Assembly: GCA_950295325.1 (NCBI GenBank)
Contig: OX485809.1
Span: 39,589,081 to 39,653,080 of the forward strand
Origin: Polytrichum commune
Taxonomy: Eukaryota; Streptophyta; Polytrichopsida; Polytrichales; Polytrichaceae
Direction of reading: 5' to 3'
Length of the DNA stretch: 64,000 bases
The position numbers were made by a program, and so were the translations under genes. Shown piece by piece: positions 11,935 through 24,040 of this stretch. Every line of letters begins with the position of its first letter. Positions within the stretch are counted from its first letter, which is position 1. The notes beneath the pieces were generated by a model. The model was given only the letters and a program-made list of their open reading frames with translations, was not told the DNA's origin and made no database searches.

Positions 11935-12918
11935 ATGGAGACAGTTACTGTGATGGCAAGCATGAACGCTGTGGGAGTGCAAGTTCTCCATGCTGGAACC
12001 ACATGCTCCGCTGCAAATGCGTCAAGATGCAGCACCGTGAGGCTTGGGTCCGGGGCAAGACTCGGAGGAATGCGATTGAACATTACGCATTCTGCAACAA
12101 CAACAAGAAGCAATAAGAGGGCTACGGTGATCGTTGTGCGTGCGGAGGAGGGAATCACCGACCGTGTCCAGAATGCGGTTGGGGATGCTGCCAACAAGGT
12201 GAAGGACACCGCCGGGGCTGCCAAGGGTAAGGTGGAAGATGCTGCGGGGCGAGTTGGAGATTTTGTGTCGGGGAAGGCAGAGGAAGCGCAAGATGCCGCT
12301 GGAGATGTGTCCCGGGACGTCCAGAACAAGGCTGAGAAGGCTGGCAACAAAGCTGCCGACGCAGGCAGGGATTTGGAGGGAAGCGCCAAGAATGCCTCCA
12401 GGGATGCTCGTGGCGAGGCTGACAATCTTGCTGTAAGTTCCAGCTGTCTTTCATTTTTGTGTCTCCACTGTAAAATGAATGCATCCGCAATTCGGCAAGG
12501 AGCTTCTGTTGATCATGTTGTAAATTTCCCCTGTGGTGCCACTTTTACTTGCCCAAATTTCTCTCAATTCTTATTTTTAGTGATTCTCAACAGCGATTGC
12601 GCATAAAATCCTTGTCGAGGGTCACATAGCTGTGTTACACTTGAATGGGGAGGTTGTTTTCGAGTATGATGATCAGCAGAGGTTACTGCTTATTTCTGAA
12701 AACTTGTGATGCATTTGGGAATGCAGGGTAAGGCACAGAATGCCGCCGAAGATACCGGCGACTCCATCAAGAAGAACTTCGACAAAGCTACTGGCTCTGC
12801 TCAAGATGCTGGTAAGGACCTGCAGAACAAGGCGGAGGATGTGGGTGATTCGGCCCGCGACACTGCACGCGACGTGAAGAGAGATGCTCAGAAGGGTGCC
12901 GACCGTATCTCCAACTAA
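11935..12918 (+). CDS. Plastid-targeted LEA-like protein, two exons
   Basis: Exons 11935-12432 and 12727-12918 join in phase 0 to give 229 aa. The first ~68 residues are rich in S, T, A, R and N with almost no acidic residues and end in VIVVRA before EEG, a typical chloroplast transit peptide with a VRA-type cleavage site. The mature part is an almost uninterrupted run of A, K, D, E, G, Q and N with degenerate 11-residue periodicity (for example KVKDTAGAAKGKVEDAAG and KAEEAQDAAGDV), as in group 3 LEA/COR15-like proteins. These are disordered in water, fold into amphipathic helices on drying, and protect membranes and enzymes. Exon GC content is visibly higher than in the flanking DNA. The start is the first ATG of the frame; a second ATG seven codons on is possible. 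Upstream G-box and DRE cores suggest ABA or dehydration control. Which LEA subgroup it belongs to is uncertain. Confidence 0.85.
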
Positions 12919-14477
12919 GCTTAGTGACAGCGAAGGAGTAAAAGGATCTTTTTGTAGTTATCCATGTGCATACACACTTCAGTATACATGATTGTAACAA
13001 TATTTTCTCAGGGGCTTGATGTAGTACAGAGTTGGGAAAGAGAGTTTAGTGTACAACGCATCCTGTGTCAGATGAAACGGTGACACCGTTTGGAACGGTG
13101 CAATTTTTTTAAAATGAATTCCTCTTTCAATCAATCTATTATCGAGTTTGAAAGATTCTTATTATCCAAAATTTGCATTCTCGAGAACTTGCGATTAATT
13201 ACTGTAGCAAATGCTCAACTCGATCGATTGTCAGAAATGGAACTGACAGCGTTCATGTTGATCTTGCTCTTCATGTACCCCATTATTACTTCACTCTTCC
13301 ATATGAGCGCAACAAGTTTATCCCGCAAAACCCTACCGACTTCTACTCCAAATTCTGTACCACCAATTTATAGAGATGAACTAATTAAACGGCTCGCATC
13401 TTAGAAATTGGCACCTCTTCATTTCCACTGACAGGTCGATTTTTTATGTTTTGCAATTGGTGAAACGGTCATTATGTTGCCCCAACCAAGAATGTGAATA
13501 AAATGATTCAATCACATCATCTCTCCCGGACATTTGCAGTTTAATCGCTACCAAATGTATACATCCAGATCGAAAGGTAAGAATATTCCTTCCTCCCCAC
13601 AGAACCGCAGTACAAAATTAGTTTACGGATGTCCATAACATAGATGCCTACTCTTGTAGCAGTTTGTGGTAAGCATTCCATTGATTTTAAAGTCAAGGAC
13701 ACGATCTCTGTCCATTTCTTATTCCATGACTCTTTTGGGGGATTTGGGAGCGTGCATTTCTTTCTACAGGGGAGAAAATAATTTGTATGGTGAGATGTTA
13801 CAATCATTTCTTCATTAAATGAATTTCAACTACAAGTATGTACAATCAACTCCAATCCTGGGAATGGTACAGCCGTATGAATGACAGTAGATTCCGCACT
13901 CTTTCCCGACGTTAATCAGGTTTTGGGCACTTAGAATCCGGGGTTCTAAACTACTCTCTCTGTTCTTCCCTGGTACAGTATGGACAATCCTAAACCATGT
14001 TGGTACTAGGTTGGATCGAAGACACCATCATGTCATGTAGCTCCATCTCTGTCGATTCATGACGGGCCTTTCAAATAAAGGAGGCGGTGACGCTACATCA
14101 TCCTTGCTGTTCGGTGTTTGACGTTTGGTTAACTTCTTCCAACCTGCAGACCATGAAGAGAATTGTAATCTGGGCAGTCTTGTGAGCTTTTGTACCTGCC
14201 ACAGCCATGATTAAAAAAACCATAAGAAAGGTGCACAAAATTGAAGGCCAAGATACATAATTAGGTTTGCAAGAGTCATATGCCAAGGAGGAGATGGAAT
14301 TGGGCAGAATGGAATTAGGTCATCATCTACACCTGTTCTTGCATTGAAGTGTGATCTTTTTCCATCTCATTGTACTTGCAACATGACATGAGAAAGGTGC
14401 ACACGATTGAAGGCCAAGATGCATAACGAGGTTTAGAAAAGTCACATTCCAGGGAGACGGAATTGGGCAAAATTACG
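12919..14477. other. Intergenic between convergent LEA and NPH3 genes
   Basis: Holds the 3' ends of both genes. A diverged direct duplication is visible near the NPH3 end: about 14220-14345 and 14393-14515 share AGAAAGGTGCACA, GATTGAAGGCCAAGAT and AGGTCATCATC-ACACCTGTTCTTGCAT. The second copy runs into the NPH3 stop region. No other gene is seen. Confidence 0.55.
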
Positions 14478-14520
14478 TTAGGTCATCATCCACACCTGTT
14501 CTTGCATCGAAGTGTGTTCT
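14220..14520. repeat. Direct duplication spanning the 3' end of the NPH3 gene
   Basis: About 14224-14350 and 14391-14523 are diverged copies with a period near 170 bp. The downstream copy overlaps the last ~15 codons of the NPH3 frame (coding for the end of the coiled-coil tail and the stop at 14478-14480), so part of the coding 3' end appears to have been copied into the downstream flank. Confidence 0.6.
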
Positions 14521-17500
14521 TTCTCCATCTCATTGCACTTGACTCTCAAAAGTGCCAGCTCCCGCTGCAATGCTTTGATTTCCATGTCTTTTGAAGTTTC
14601 ATGGAGCTCATTATGCCGGCTTGCCGATGTCCTCGGTGATTGAGCAACAGCCGATATGAGTTCTCGTAGCTGGGGATCGTTGGTAGCGGGGTTATAATCA
14701 CTTATTGAGCTTCTGACTTCGGAGATGGACGTCCTCAACTTCAATTGCTCGCAGAAAAGAACCTGAAGCAGATCAAACAAACCAAACCAAATCAAATCCG
14801 GCCAGGAATCTGATTACAACCCTAATACTTCATCATCACCATTGCACTGATAACCATTTCAGAAGAACAAAACTCTGCGTTTAAACCAACCCAAAACTTA
14901 ATTTTGAACTTATGACCAGATTGGTTACCTGGACCACAACACGGAGAGGAAGGCGTTCATTTTGGGCAGCATGTAAGCATGCATCGAGTGAGAGGCGCTG
15001 GCAGTCTAAAACTCGACACAGTTTCTTCTTCTCATGCTCTGCCAAGCCTGGGTGGATCTTGAGGTATGTGTCAATGGCTTTGTACAGTCCATCGTCCGAA
15101 GCTCTTGACGATTCTGGGAGAGCTTCGGCGAGGGATTGGAACTTAGCCAGAGGCAGCTTGCTGTCGCGAGCTACCTCGGCAAGGTAGGCGTCCAGAAGCT
15201 TGGCAACTCGGGTTCTCGCGGGCGAAGCTGGATACGTTTTCTGGGCTGGCGACAGCTCGTAAATCCCAGTGAACTTCTTCTCGAAAGATTGCCTCCCAGG
15301 ACTGCCGGTCATGCCTCTGTCCTGTATTGTCGCAACAATCAAAGCTCATGTGAGGACAGCATGTAAACAAAAGGAGATGATCATTTGCCCTACCTTACTA
15401 CAACAGAATACTCAAAACAATTACTTTGTACCAAATTTCCAACATCGTCCAGACTCTCTGGCGGTCTCTGGCGGTCGCTGACGTGAACTGCAATTGATAA
15501 GCATCCACACTGACATAGCTCAGAACCGAAAAAGTCTGAGTTTCTACCTTCGCTTTTGACACGAAAGTATGTTATGCGGAGTTGAAGCATGAGAAACCTC
15601 TGCGCCTCTAGTAGAGATTTAAGAACAAGGACAGCGGTGCTGAAGGTTTTTATATCCATTTTTTTATTAATGTCGAATATACCACGATGTAACACCAAAT
15701 CTCATGTGAGGAAGGCAATCAACCAGAAGATGTCACTTGCCCTACCTAACAACATAACAATCAGAACAGTGACTCCTATCAATCTCCCAACATCGTGCAG
15801 ACTCTTTGACGATTTCTGGAGTGCACTGCAACCACATACGCATGCACACTGAGATATCCCAGAACTGACAAATTCTATGAGTTTCTACCTTTAATTTCAA
15901 CACAAACAGTATGTTCAGAATCCAAAGCCTGGTCAATCTCTGCACCCTTAGTGCTGAAGGTTTCCATCTCCATTTTGCAATGTGGACGTTTCAACTCGAT
16001 ATAAGGGATGGAGGGCTTTAACTTCATCATTGAGCAGAAATGATAATGGAATAGCTTGGATATACTCTTCAATTTCTGTCACTGGACTTTGCCTCCCAAC
16101 TAAAACAAAGATTGAAGGAATTGCAGGCTTACCAGAGCCAGGAAATGCTCCAGCAGGCGGCGGACGAGGTCGACGTCAAACAGATACTCACTAGTATGAG
16201 AGAAGGAAGGGATGAGCAGATCGCTCAAAACGGCGCTGTCCAATTGCAAACCCGCTTTCCTCTCGAGCACCCACTTGCAATCCGAGGAGCAATCCAGCAT
16301 GTTGGCAGCACGCAGCATTCGGAGGAGGAAGCTACAAGAGACGGATTCAATCTGCTGGGGCAATAAGCGAGTGAACTCCTCAATCGTGTTGCGGTTCTTG
16401 TTCTGGTCGGCTATCAAATCATGTAGCCTGGAAGGACATGACTTAGCAGATTCCTCCGACACCGGAGGAGTTGCAGGTAAACAAAAAGTTCCCATGTTAG
16501 GTGACGAGGGAGCTTCAAGATGGTCTGGAGAGCTTTTGGAAAATCTGGTTGGTGAACCTACATTTGAAGTGCTCCTCCTCGGAGAAGAAGAAGTTGTGTC
16601 AGAAGCTGGAGATCTGAGCACACCTGCTAACCATTGTTGGGAGTAGTATTCTAAAGCACCACCGAGAAGCTCACTCTTCATGTTTCCTCTCTGCTTAATC
16701 ACTGCCACAACTCGGCTGAAGCAGAAGAAGGTGAGGTGGGAGAGATCATCGTACCACCAATTCGCAGGAACATTCTTCAAATTGACACCTCTCACTGGTT
16801 TTTTCAATGCTGCGTTGTAATCTGAGCCAGAGTACACCCACCTTACTCCTCTGGGATCACTGCAGGCTTTCATGGCGACAGACTCGGTGGTCATCTGCAA
16901 GATCTGGAGCTTCTCTGCCCAGGGCAGGAGGAGCTCGCAGGATTGCAAGACGATGATGGACTCTTGCCAAGAATTCAGTACTACTGAGTTGAGGTAGGCT
17001 TCGGCCTTGGTGATAAGGTTGTTCTCTTCCAGCTCTTCGGTCATCTCGAAGTACTCGGCGGCACAGCGGAGAGCGGCCACGTTCGTAGGTTTCAGGTCCA
17101 GGGCTATGCCATAGCAGAATTTGGCCACCAGAGCAAAGGTCTCGGATCCCCCGGGCACATGGCCGCCCAAGCTGATGTACATCTTCTCATTGTCGCTGAA
17201 CTGGGAGGCTAGTCTGTTCAGCAGCGCACTTCGTGAAAGAATAGGAAGCTGCAAATTACATAACCAACTGTCAAAAACTCTCTGATAGCAGCACCAGCAT
17301 CACCTACACTCTATGACTAAAAATCAAATATTTTTGTGGCCTCCCAATTACTATCATGTTATTGCAACTGATCAAGTCGAGAGGATGTGATGAACTCCGT
17401 CAAATTAGACCGCAGGTCGGTACAATTTGTGACTCATGAATTTCTTGAGCTCGGTTCTGTTGCCTTCAGACTTGTTGATCATGAGCTTGAGTAGTTCACA

Positions 17501-18406
17501 AGTAGTTGGCTGGGAGTTGTTCATAAACAAACCTTGTGAAGATGGAAGCAAGCGTTGTCTACTTCCACGAGCAAGTCACTTGGCCTGTCAGTAGACACAA
17601 ACCTGAAACAATAGCGGACAAAAGAATGTCAGGCAACATAAAGGGGACTGGCATAGCTCTTGAATGCACTGACATCCACCGTACCGACTCTTTACTTTAT
17701 TCTGAATGACCTGTTTATTTTAGTTTTTTGGATGTTTGAAAGACAACTCTGGCAGATGAGAGAATGTTTCAGGAGAAAGCCCACAACAAGAAAAGGGTGG
17801 TACCGGAAAGGCAACTCAACCACCAACCCCAAATCCCCCAGCCCCACCCAGGAGGAAGCTTTCAGATACAACCAGCCTCGGCCGACCGTAGGGAAGTTGC
17901 TGGCCATTCCTAAGTACAAAGAACTCCACTGCAGCCCCAGCTCCTATCAAACCGATATATCTTAGATTCCTACCCTCGCAGCCTGCGGATCAGGTTAGGC
18001 AACAAATTGTTCATTTTTTTTTTGGGTAAATTCTTGAGAAACTCACTGACCAGGTCTGGTTGTCCACTTGCTCGAAGCTGGCTTCCATCGTCCTCGTGTC
18101 ACACAAAGTTGAGAAAATTTCACGGTGAAGGACCATCTCCTCCTGCTCCCGCCCTTTGGAGTTGGAGATGGAGCTGGAGTTGGAGTTGGAGTTGGAGATG
18201 GAGTAGGAGTTAGTGTTGGAATTGGACGTTGCAATGTTAGGTGCGACACGAGAGCTGAACTCTGAGGGCGAACTCTCGGGTGACAGCACGGTGGTGGGGC
18301 TGAGCTGCTTCGAAGTGGGGGAACCAAACACGCCACCCTTGCCACGCCGTTTCGTGAAGCTGGGCAGCCTCGTCTCTTTGCTCCCACGGCTCGTCCATAA
18401 CGTCAT
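14478..18406 (-). CDS. BTB/POZ and NPH3 domain protein, five exons
   Basis: Reading the minus strand, exons are 18406-18051, 17602-17533, 17248-16133, 15321-14929 and 14762-14478. Junction phases agree and the product is 739 aa. Residues ~1-105 are a low-complexity extension with S/N repeats encoded by a hexanucleotide run at 18170-18235. The BTB domain follows ([17 protein letters not shown], then FHLHKLPILSRS across two junctions; [15 protein letters not shown]). The NPH3 domain covers roughly 280-650 with [29 protein letters not shown], the [14 protein letters not shown] block, [15 protein letters not shown] and [15 protein letters not shown]. The end is a short coiled coil ([16 protein letters not shown]). 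Family members are adaptors for CUL3 ubiquitin ligases or plasma-membrane signalling partners of phototropins and auxin transport at the membrane. The subfamily (NPH3/RPT2, NPY or other) cannot be settled by eye. MEASFEQ at about residue 105 is an alternative start. Confidence 0.9.
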
Positions 18407-18469
18407 CCTTCACCAAATTGTATTGCCAATCTTTCCAAGATGTCGCTCCTACCTTGTATCAGGTACTGA

Positions 18470-19155
18470 ACCGGACTGTTGCAGAAACTCTGTAGCCTGC
18501 AAGGTTCGGCCACAAGATCATCAAAGTGTTACCTCACAGTCAACGCACCAAATAGGTTTGGTAGCCACCACCCATGCGGCGAATCTCTACATAGTTAGAA
18601 ACGCTACCCGCCACTAAATATTGCAGATCTTGGCGTCGGCCGATTGGCCTTCTGTCTCAATAAAATATTTCAAAATAAAAGGTTGCGAATCTTTCAGAGA
18701 CTACTCCAACGTTGCTTCAGCTTCTGAAGTGTAGTGTTGCAGATAACTCTGCGCCCTGCAGGTTTCGGTCACAAGGTCATCAAAAGATTTAGCTAACAAT
18801 CGAGACAACAAGCAGGTTGTTCCACCGCCCAGCATGCCTAAATCTCTAGTTCCAAACTCTCTGCTGGCCATCAAATTATGCAACTTTTTCAAACGACTCC
18901 CACGTACGTTGCATCAGCTGCAGAAAACTGTGCGGCCTGCAGGATACAGCCGCAAGATCATCATAAACTGGCTTACAATCTACACACCGAACAAGGTGGT
19001 TCGCCACCACCCGTGTGCGAATCTAGACTAGTTCCAAACACTAACTTCACTCAGCCTAGCCTCATCATCTAGATTCTAGTAATTACACTTTGCTTGTGAT
19101 TTTAGAAACTGAGCGACACACTACCTAGGTAACCTGCAGGATGGAGCCAGAAGGC

Positions 19156-19198
<43 letters not shown>

Positions 19199-20035
19199 GA
19201 ACCCGAAGTTCACACTCTTGACTGTAACAACCGCTCGAAAGAAACAAGAATCCGTATGATGTTCACCACCAAGTGCAAAATATCTCTTGAGACAGCAGCA
19301 GAAAACCGACCTACATACACTGTTGTTTTGGAGATTCTAGATTCCAGATGCATGTCTGCGACATATTAATAAGCTCACTTCACGCCGCCTAGCCTCATCA
19401 TCTAGTACTTAAATACACTTTGTTTGAGATACCAGAAACTATAGGACACACTACCTAGGTGAACCTGCAAGATTGAGCCCGAAAACCATCATCATCATCA
19501 TCCTCATCATAAAATCTGGAGCTTACATCCTCGACTGCAACAACCACTGATAGAACAAGAATTCGTATGGCGTTCACCACCAAGTCCAAAAGACCTCTTG
19601 AGACAGCAACAGAAACTAAGTTACATACACTGTTGTTTTGCAAAGCCTACATTAAACGAGTTTGCGACATACTACTACTAACCTAACTTCACTCCGCCTA
19701 GCCTCATCGTCTAGTACTAAATTACACATTGCTTGTGAATTCCAGAAACTGTGCGACATACTCCCTAGGTAAACTTGTAGGATTGAGCCAGAAGACCGCC
19801 ACCACCATCATCAAAATCAAACCTGAAGCTTACATCCTCGACTGTAACGACCGCTCGAAAGAAACTAGAGGTTCGTATGATGATGTTCACCAGCCAGTGC
19901 GAAATTTCTGTGAAGCAACAGCAGCAGAAACTAAGTCTAGTACATACATTGATGGGTTGCAGGTTCTAGATTCCAGAAACGAGTCTGCGACATCCTAGCA
20001 GCTAGCAACAGCCTGCTGCAGGATGTAAGTAAACT
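18470..20035. repeat. Degenerate tandem array upstream of the NPH3 gene (six or more units)
   Basis: A landmark near GCAGAAACTNTG-NGCCTGCAGG recurs near 18480, 18739, 18917, 19104, 19432 and 19742, with a weaker one near 19918-20030. The first three units share CACAAGATCATCA and CCACCACCC-TG-CGAATCT. The last three are longer (about 310-330 bp) and share CACTACCTAGGTAA, AAGAAACAAGAATCCGTATG, GTTCACCACCAAGT and ACATACACTGTTGTTTTG. The array lies immediately 5' of the NPH3 gene as transcribed, so it may hold its promoter or leader introns. Confidence 0.75.
19157..19198. repeat. (ATC)14 microsatellite
   Basis: Fourteen perfect ATC triplets in one unit of the array upstream of the NPH3 gene. The matching position of the next unit (about 19487-19508) has a shorter interrupted ATC run, and the third (19800-19812) only traces, so the triplet has expanded in one unit. 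Confidence 0.95.
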
Positions 20036-23000
20036 TATGTCGCTAGCTCGGCAGCCGATGATGAGCTTGAAAGCTTACATTCCCATTCCCTGGCAGTACT
20101 AAAACTGGTAGAAGTCTGATCTTGGGTGTCGGCTGAGGATACAATCATACTGGTCACACGGATTTGGTGACCCCACCCCCTGACACTTCATTCAGGGTGC
20201 CGACCCCTCTTGCACGTTGAACCAAAAGCAAGCAAGCAAACGACATGCTAGCTTTGGATTGCTCTTGGTTATTCAGGTCCTAGGTGCCCTAAATGTACTC
20301 CCAGTAGTGCGGGCCACGGCAATTGTTCGGAGCCCACGCCAATTCTCATCATGAAAATTAATGTGGGCCATGCAACGCATTAGTTTTCAACCACGTTGAA
20401 TTTCTACAAGAGGATCAGCGTGGGTCACATTGCTAAAGAATTAATGTGGGTGATTATCTTCTTCTGTGCTGCTTTTGTATTGTAACTAATAATACTGTAT
20501 ATAGTGTGTTGGTAGGAAGTCTTAATGAAGACGTAGAGGAAACTTGGGGTTTTGGACTCATGTTAATTCCACCTTGACTAAAAAATTGGTGTGGTCCACG
20601 CTAATTACTTTCAAGCTAACTTAATAGGACTATTAGTGTACTTGCCCAATTTGCAAAACATAACATGGTTTTACTTTATTGACAAACAAACATACAACCC
20701 TAACATTACTCAGTTGTAGGCTTATGCACCATGGGACTGGGATTTGCTGGACATTCATGTCTCATTTATATTGGGCTTCCCTTGCAAGGTGACCAGTTTT
20801 CAAAATGTTAAGTATTGTTCACAACTTTCCATTATGATTTATGAATGATAGCTAGTTGAACCTGGATAGGGGTTACTAGAGATGACGCCTCTTTTAAATT
20901 TAATATTGTTTAATTATATCACATCCTAACCACCCTAAACCATATGAATCACCAAATATGATAGGGCCCCATGTGGCACATGGACTCCCTTGGGCACTTG
21001 TTAGCCATGTACTATGACCTTATTGAAGCAAGCCTCCTGGACAAAATATACTCCTCCTTGCCAACCTCTACTTATGCACCCCCTTTGAGACAAGGGAGCA
21101 ACAATGGGAGGTTGTATTACTATAAAAGCCACAAAACCTGAAGAAATGAGTGGGGAATCTCTTTTGGGTGCACTTGGTGAAACTACAAAACCCCCAAAAA
21201 TTTGAGCAATACTTGATTGGTAGTGGAGCAATACCTCAAAGTGATTGCTAATCGACTGCTGATTAGTTTGAGATACCATGTTGTTGCCACCCCAAGCACC
21301 CCACAAGTAGTGTCGAAATTGTGTGTGGCAATACCCCCAAAGTCACGTTACCAATTGAGTCATAAATGTAACCTTGGGGGTGTAATAGTAGACTTTTGGA
21401 CAAATTCCCATGTATCGTCGACATGGTTTCCCATGGACTTGGTACAAAAATGCTCTCTCACCGCATGCTTTAGGTGTAAAACTAAGGTAAACTTATGCAC
21501 CCTTGTGATGTGATGGGATGTGATTTGTTGGATACACTCAAAGGTCTTTGAAATATTGTCATCCCTGCCATCTATAAGCATGAGGATGCATATAGATAAT
21601 CTGCGGGCAATATACCATGGGTGATATTGTACTCAAACTTTGGAGGCATTCCCCATTGCTTGCCGAATTGCTCGTACAATCTATGATGTAGATCAACTTT
21701 GCATGAAGAACAATAATGTAGTTGCATCATGTGAGGCATCAAGCAATTCATATATGGACCATATATCTACAAAAGCCAAATGATCCACATGCCTTTGGGT
21801 TCCCAAGGTTTATTACATAAACCACATAAAACTCATCCTTGACCAATGTAGGGACACATGGCCACAACAAGGGTAATGTGGTTGGAGGTATCATGATGTG
21901 AGATGCTATTGGGGTCACCCACTGGCACTCATCTTTGGGTCTTGTATTCCAAGCAATGCTAGCAAGATTAGTCAACTCCTCGATGCATGCCTTCAAGCTA
22001 CGGACCTCATTTGCGTATTCCATCCGGGCCAACTCCAATTCCCGTTTGTGGTGTGAGTTGCACTTTTCCAACTCACCCTTCAACGCCTCTACCACATCAT
22101 TGTCAGCAACTACAAATGACAGTGTTGGACCCTCTGATGTCATCTTCACATCAATTGGCGAAGACAATGAACAAACCAAGTGGGGTACTCCTAACACCAT
22201 GTTCGCATCGTCAAGGACTACCTAGTTGGAGGATGGAATCCCTAGAGGCTGATGACTTGGGACCGGAAGGAAATCAAAATAAGCTTGGACCGTTGGAGGA
22301 TTTGTTGGAGTTTGCCACACTAATGGGATCGGTTGGCCAATGTTTTGGCCTAGCATGAAACCAATTATGACCCTACTTCAGCACAGTGCCCTCAAATTTG
22401 CGTTAATATGTGGGATGATTGACTAGTCAATTTGCACGCCCAAACTGACAGTGGCATATGCCATTTGACACAACCACATGAGCACAATCAAACTTCCTTG
22501 GTCCTCCCCATATATACTTCCAAACCTCCTTGCACCGGTCTCCAAAAATCTTATGGTTCACCTCCTTTCATAACCCATACTTCTGTTTGGACATTTTATC
22601 ATTGTTTGTGCTTGGAAGGAACATCCTCATCATATGTGTTCACTTCACATACCTTCAGACAATGCTATACATCCAAATACCATTCATTTGGTATTAGCGA
22701 GAGCATTGATCGATCTCCCACACCACCTCCAAATTAATATGTTGTGGTCTACCCCTCGGTGCATTTGGTCCTCTTCTTTCTGGTGTACCTCCTAGTGTTG
22801 ACCCCGAAGTCTATACTAGAGTCATCCTTGAATTTGATTCCTTGCCACATAGAGGTGTCTCCTCTTCATCTGCCATCGTTGCCACTAAATCAAAAGTTTT
22901 TTTCCCTATAATTAATTCAATCTGATATGGTATCGCTTCAAAAATAAACTCTAACACCTAGTGTTTTTATTTAGAATAAATCCCACCTCATATTGTTCAA

Positions 23001-23142
23001 AACAAAATCCTATTACATAAAACACTTCCAATATAAGTCTTTACATTCTACAAGTTCCGGTATTGCTTCAAAATGCTATCCCGAATTTTATTTAATAAAA
23101 CCGATCACAATAGTTTATGTTGTCACGTGTGGTTTGATAATG
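20036..23142. other. Repeat-rich intergenic DNA with a decayed minus-strand ORF
   Basis: No intact gene. On the minus strand, 22200-21748 is open for 150 codons, with a charged, coiled-coil-like stretch in its middle. Upstream on the same strand (22876-22200) are short open pieces in changing frames, beginning with MADEEETPL near 22876. This looks like a decayed transposable-element gene, but I could not assign a family. The rest (20240-21000) is AT-rich with no clear features. Confidence 0.4.
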
Positions 23143-24038
23143 TAAGAGCAAGCCCAGTCGTTCCTAGATCTGCATATGCATCCGGGAATGAAAAGTGGCC
23201 TCCACCCAAAATGCAGATGCAGATCCAGGCAAAACTGCCACTCATTCTACCTTACTAACAAAGAATTTCCTCAAAAATGATTTGTAGTTTTTTGTGGCCC
23301 TACCATATTGAGCTGTCTTTAGGTAAAAGCCGCCATAACACGATATTCAATATTTTGAGAGAGTGGGATCCTCTCAAAATAATATTGGCCATTTGGACAC
23401 CTAAAAGTCATGTTAGGTTGATAAGTACTAGATTATACTTCAGACGTGTAGTTTCCATTAAAATGAGAGTATGTTAATCTGGGAAATCGATTCATTTAGG
23501 TTGAGTCGACCTAAATGAGGACAATATTTTGTCAATTTAGGTTGAGTCAACCTAAATGAGGACATTATGTTGTCAATTTAGGTTGAGTCGACCTAAATGA
23601 GGACAATTATGTTAGTCAATTTAGGTTGAGTCGACCTAAATGAGTTGATTTCCCAGCTTAACATACTCACATTTTAATGGAAACTACGGTGAAATTTACG
23701 GCGGAAAATCAAATGTTATTTTTTTACTTGTACTCTACAAATTTCCAGTGGTTTTCATTTCATTCTTGGATTAATAGTTTGCTTTATGTACTCTCAATTC
23801 ACTGGAAAACTCTCATTTTAATGAATATTGTGTTCCATGAAGTTGTTTGTCCTTAGCCGATAGCAGGCTCCCTGCATATCTCGCCGAAATGCAGGGAGTT
23901 CTGCACTTCCTGTATTACTCTACATCCAATTTTAGGGTATAGCAGGGTGACTGGGCCAATATCTTGCATCTGCATCCGCATCGCGGATGAGAAAGCGCAA
24001 ATGCAAATGCAGGTGCAGGGTCACTGGGCTTGCCCTAA
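23143..24038. mobile_element. Non-autonomous TIR element (~896 bp)
   Basis: The left end TAAGAGCAAGCCCAGT and the right end (reverse complement TTAGGGCAAGCCCAGT) form 16-bp inverted termini with two mismatches. Next to each end are TGCATCTGCATCC-type phrases, again inverted relative to each other. No transposase is encoded. I see no convincing target-site duplication, so the superfamily is unassigned. A fold-back with tandem units lies inside it. Confidence 0.6.
23448..23687. repeat. Fold-back structure with four palindromic tandem units
   Basis: Arms at 23448-23503 and 23637-23687 are inverted copies of about 50 bp (GTAGTTTCCATTAAAATG..GAGTATGTTAA..CTGGGAAATC) with a few differences. Between them, TTTAGGTTGAGTCGACCT repeats four times (starts 23495, 23536, 23577, 23620; period 41-43 bp), each unit itself nearly palindromic around GTCGAC. 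As single-stranded DNA or RNA it would form a long hairpin with several nested smaller ones. It lies within the 23143-24038 element. Confidence 0.85.
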
Positions 24039-24040
24039 GT

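Noticed and set aside
12155-12490. Minus-strand frames across the LEA gene
   Set aside because: They are shadows of the GC-rich LEA coding exon on the opposite strand.
18170-18235. Hexanucleotide run in NPH3 exon 1 as a non-coding microsatellite
   Set aside because: It is in frame, encodes Ser/Asn repeats, and lies between the start codon and the BTB domain in one open frame, so it is kept as part of the coding exon.
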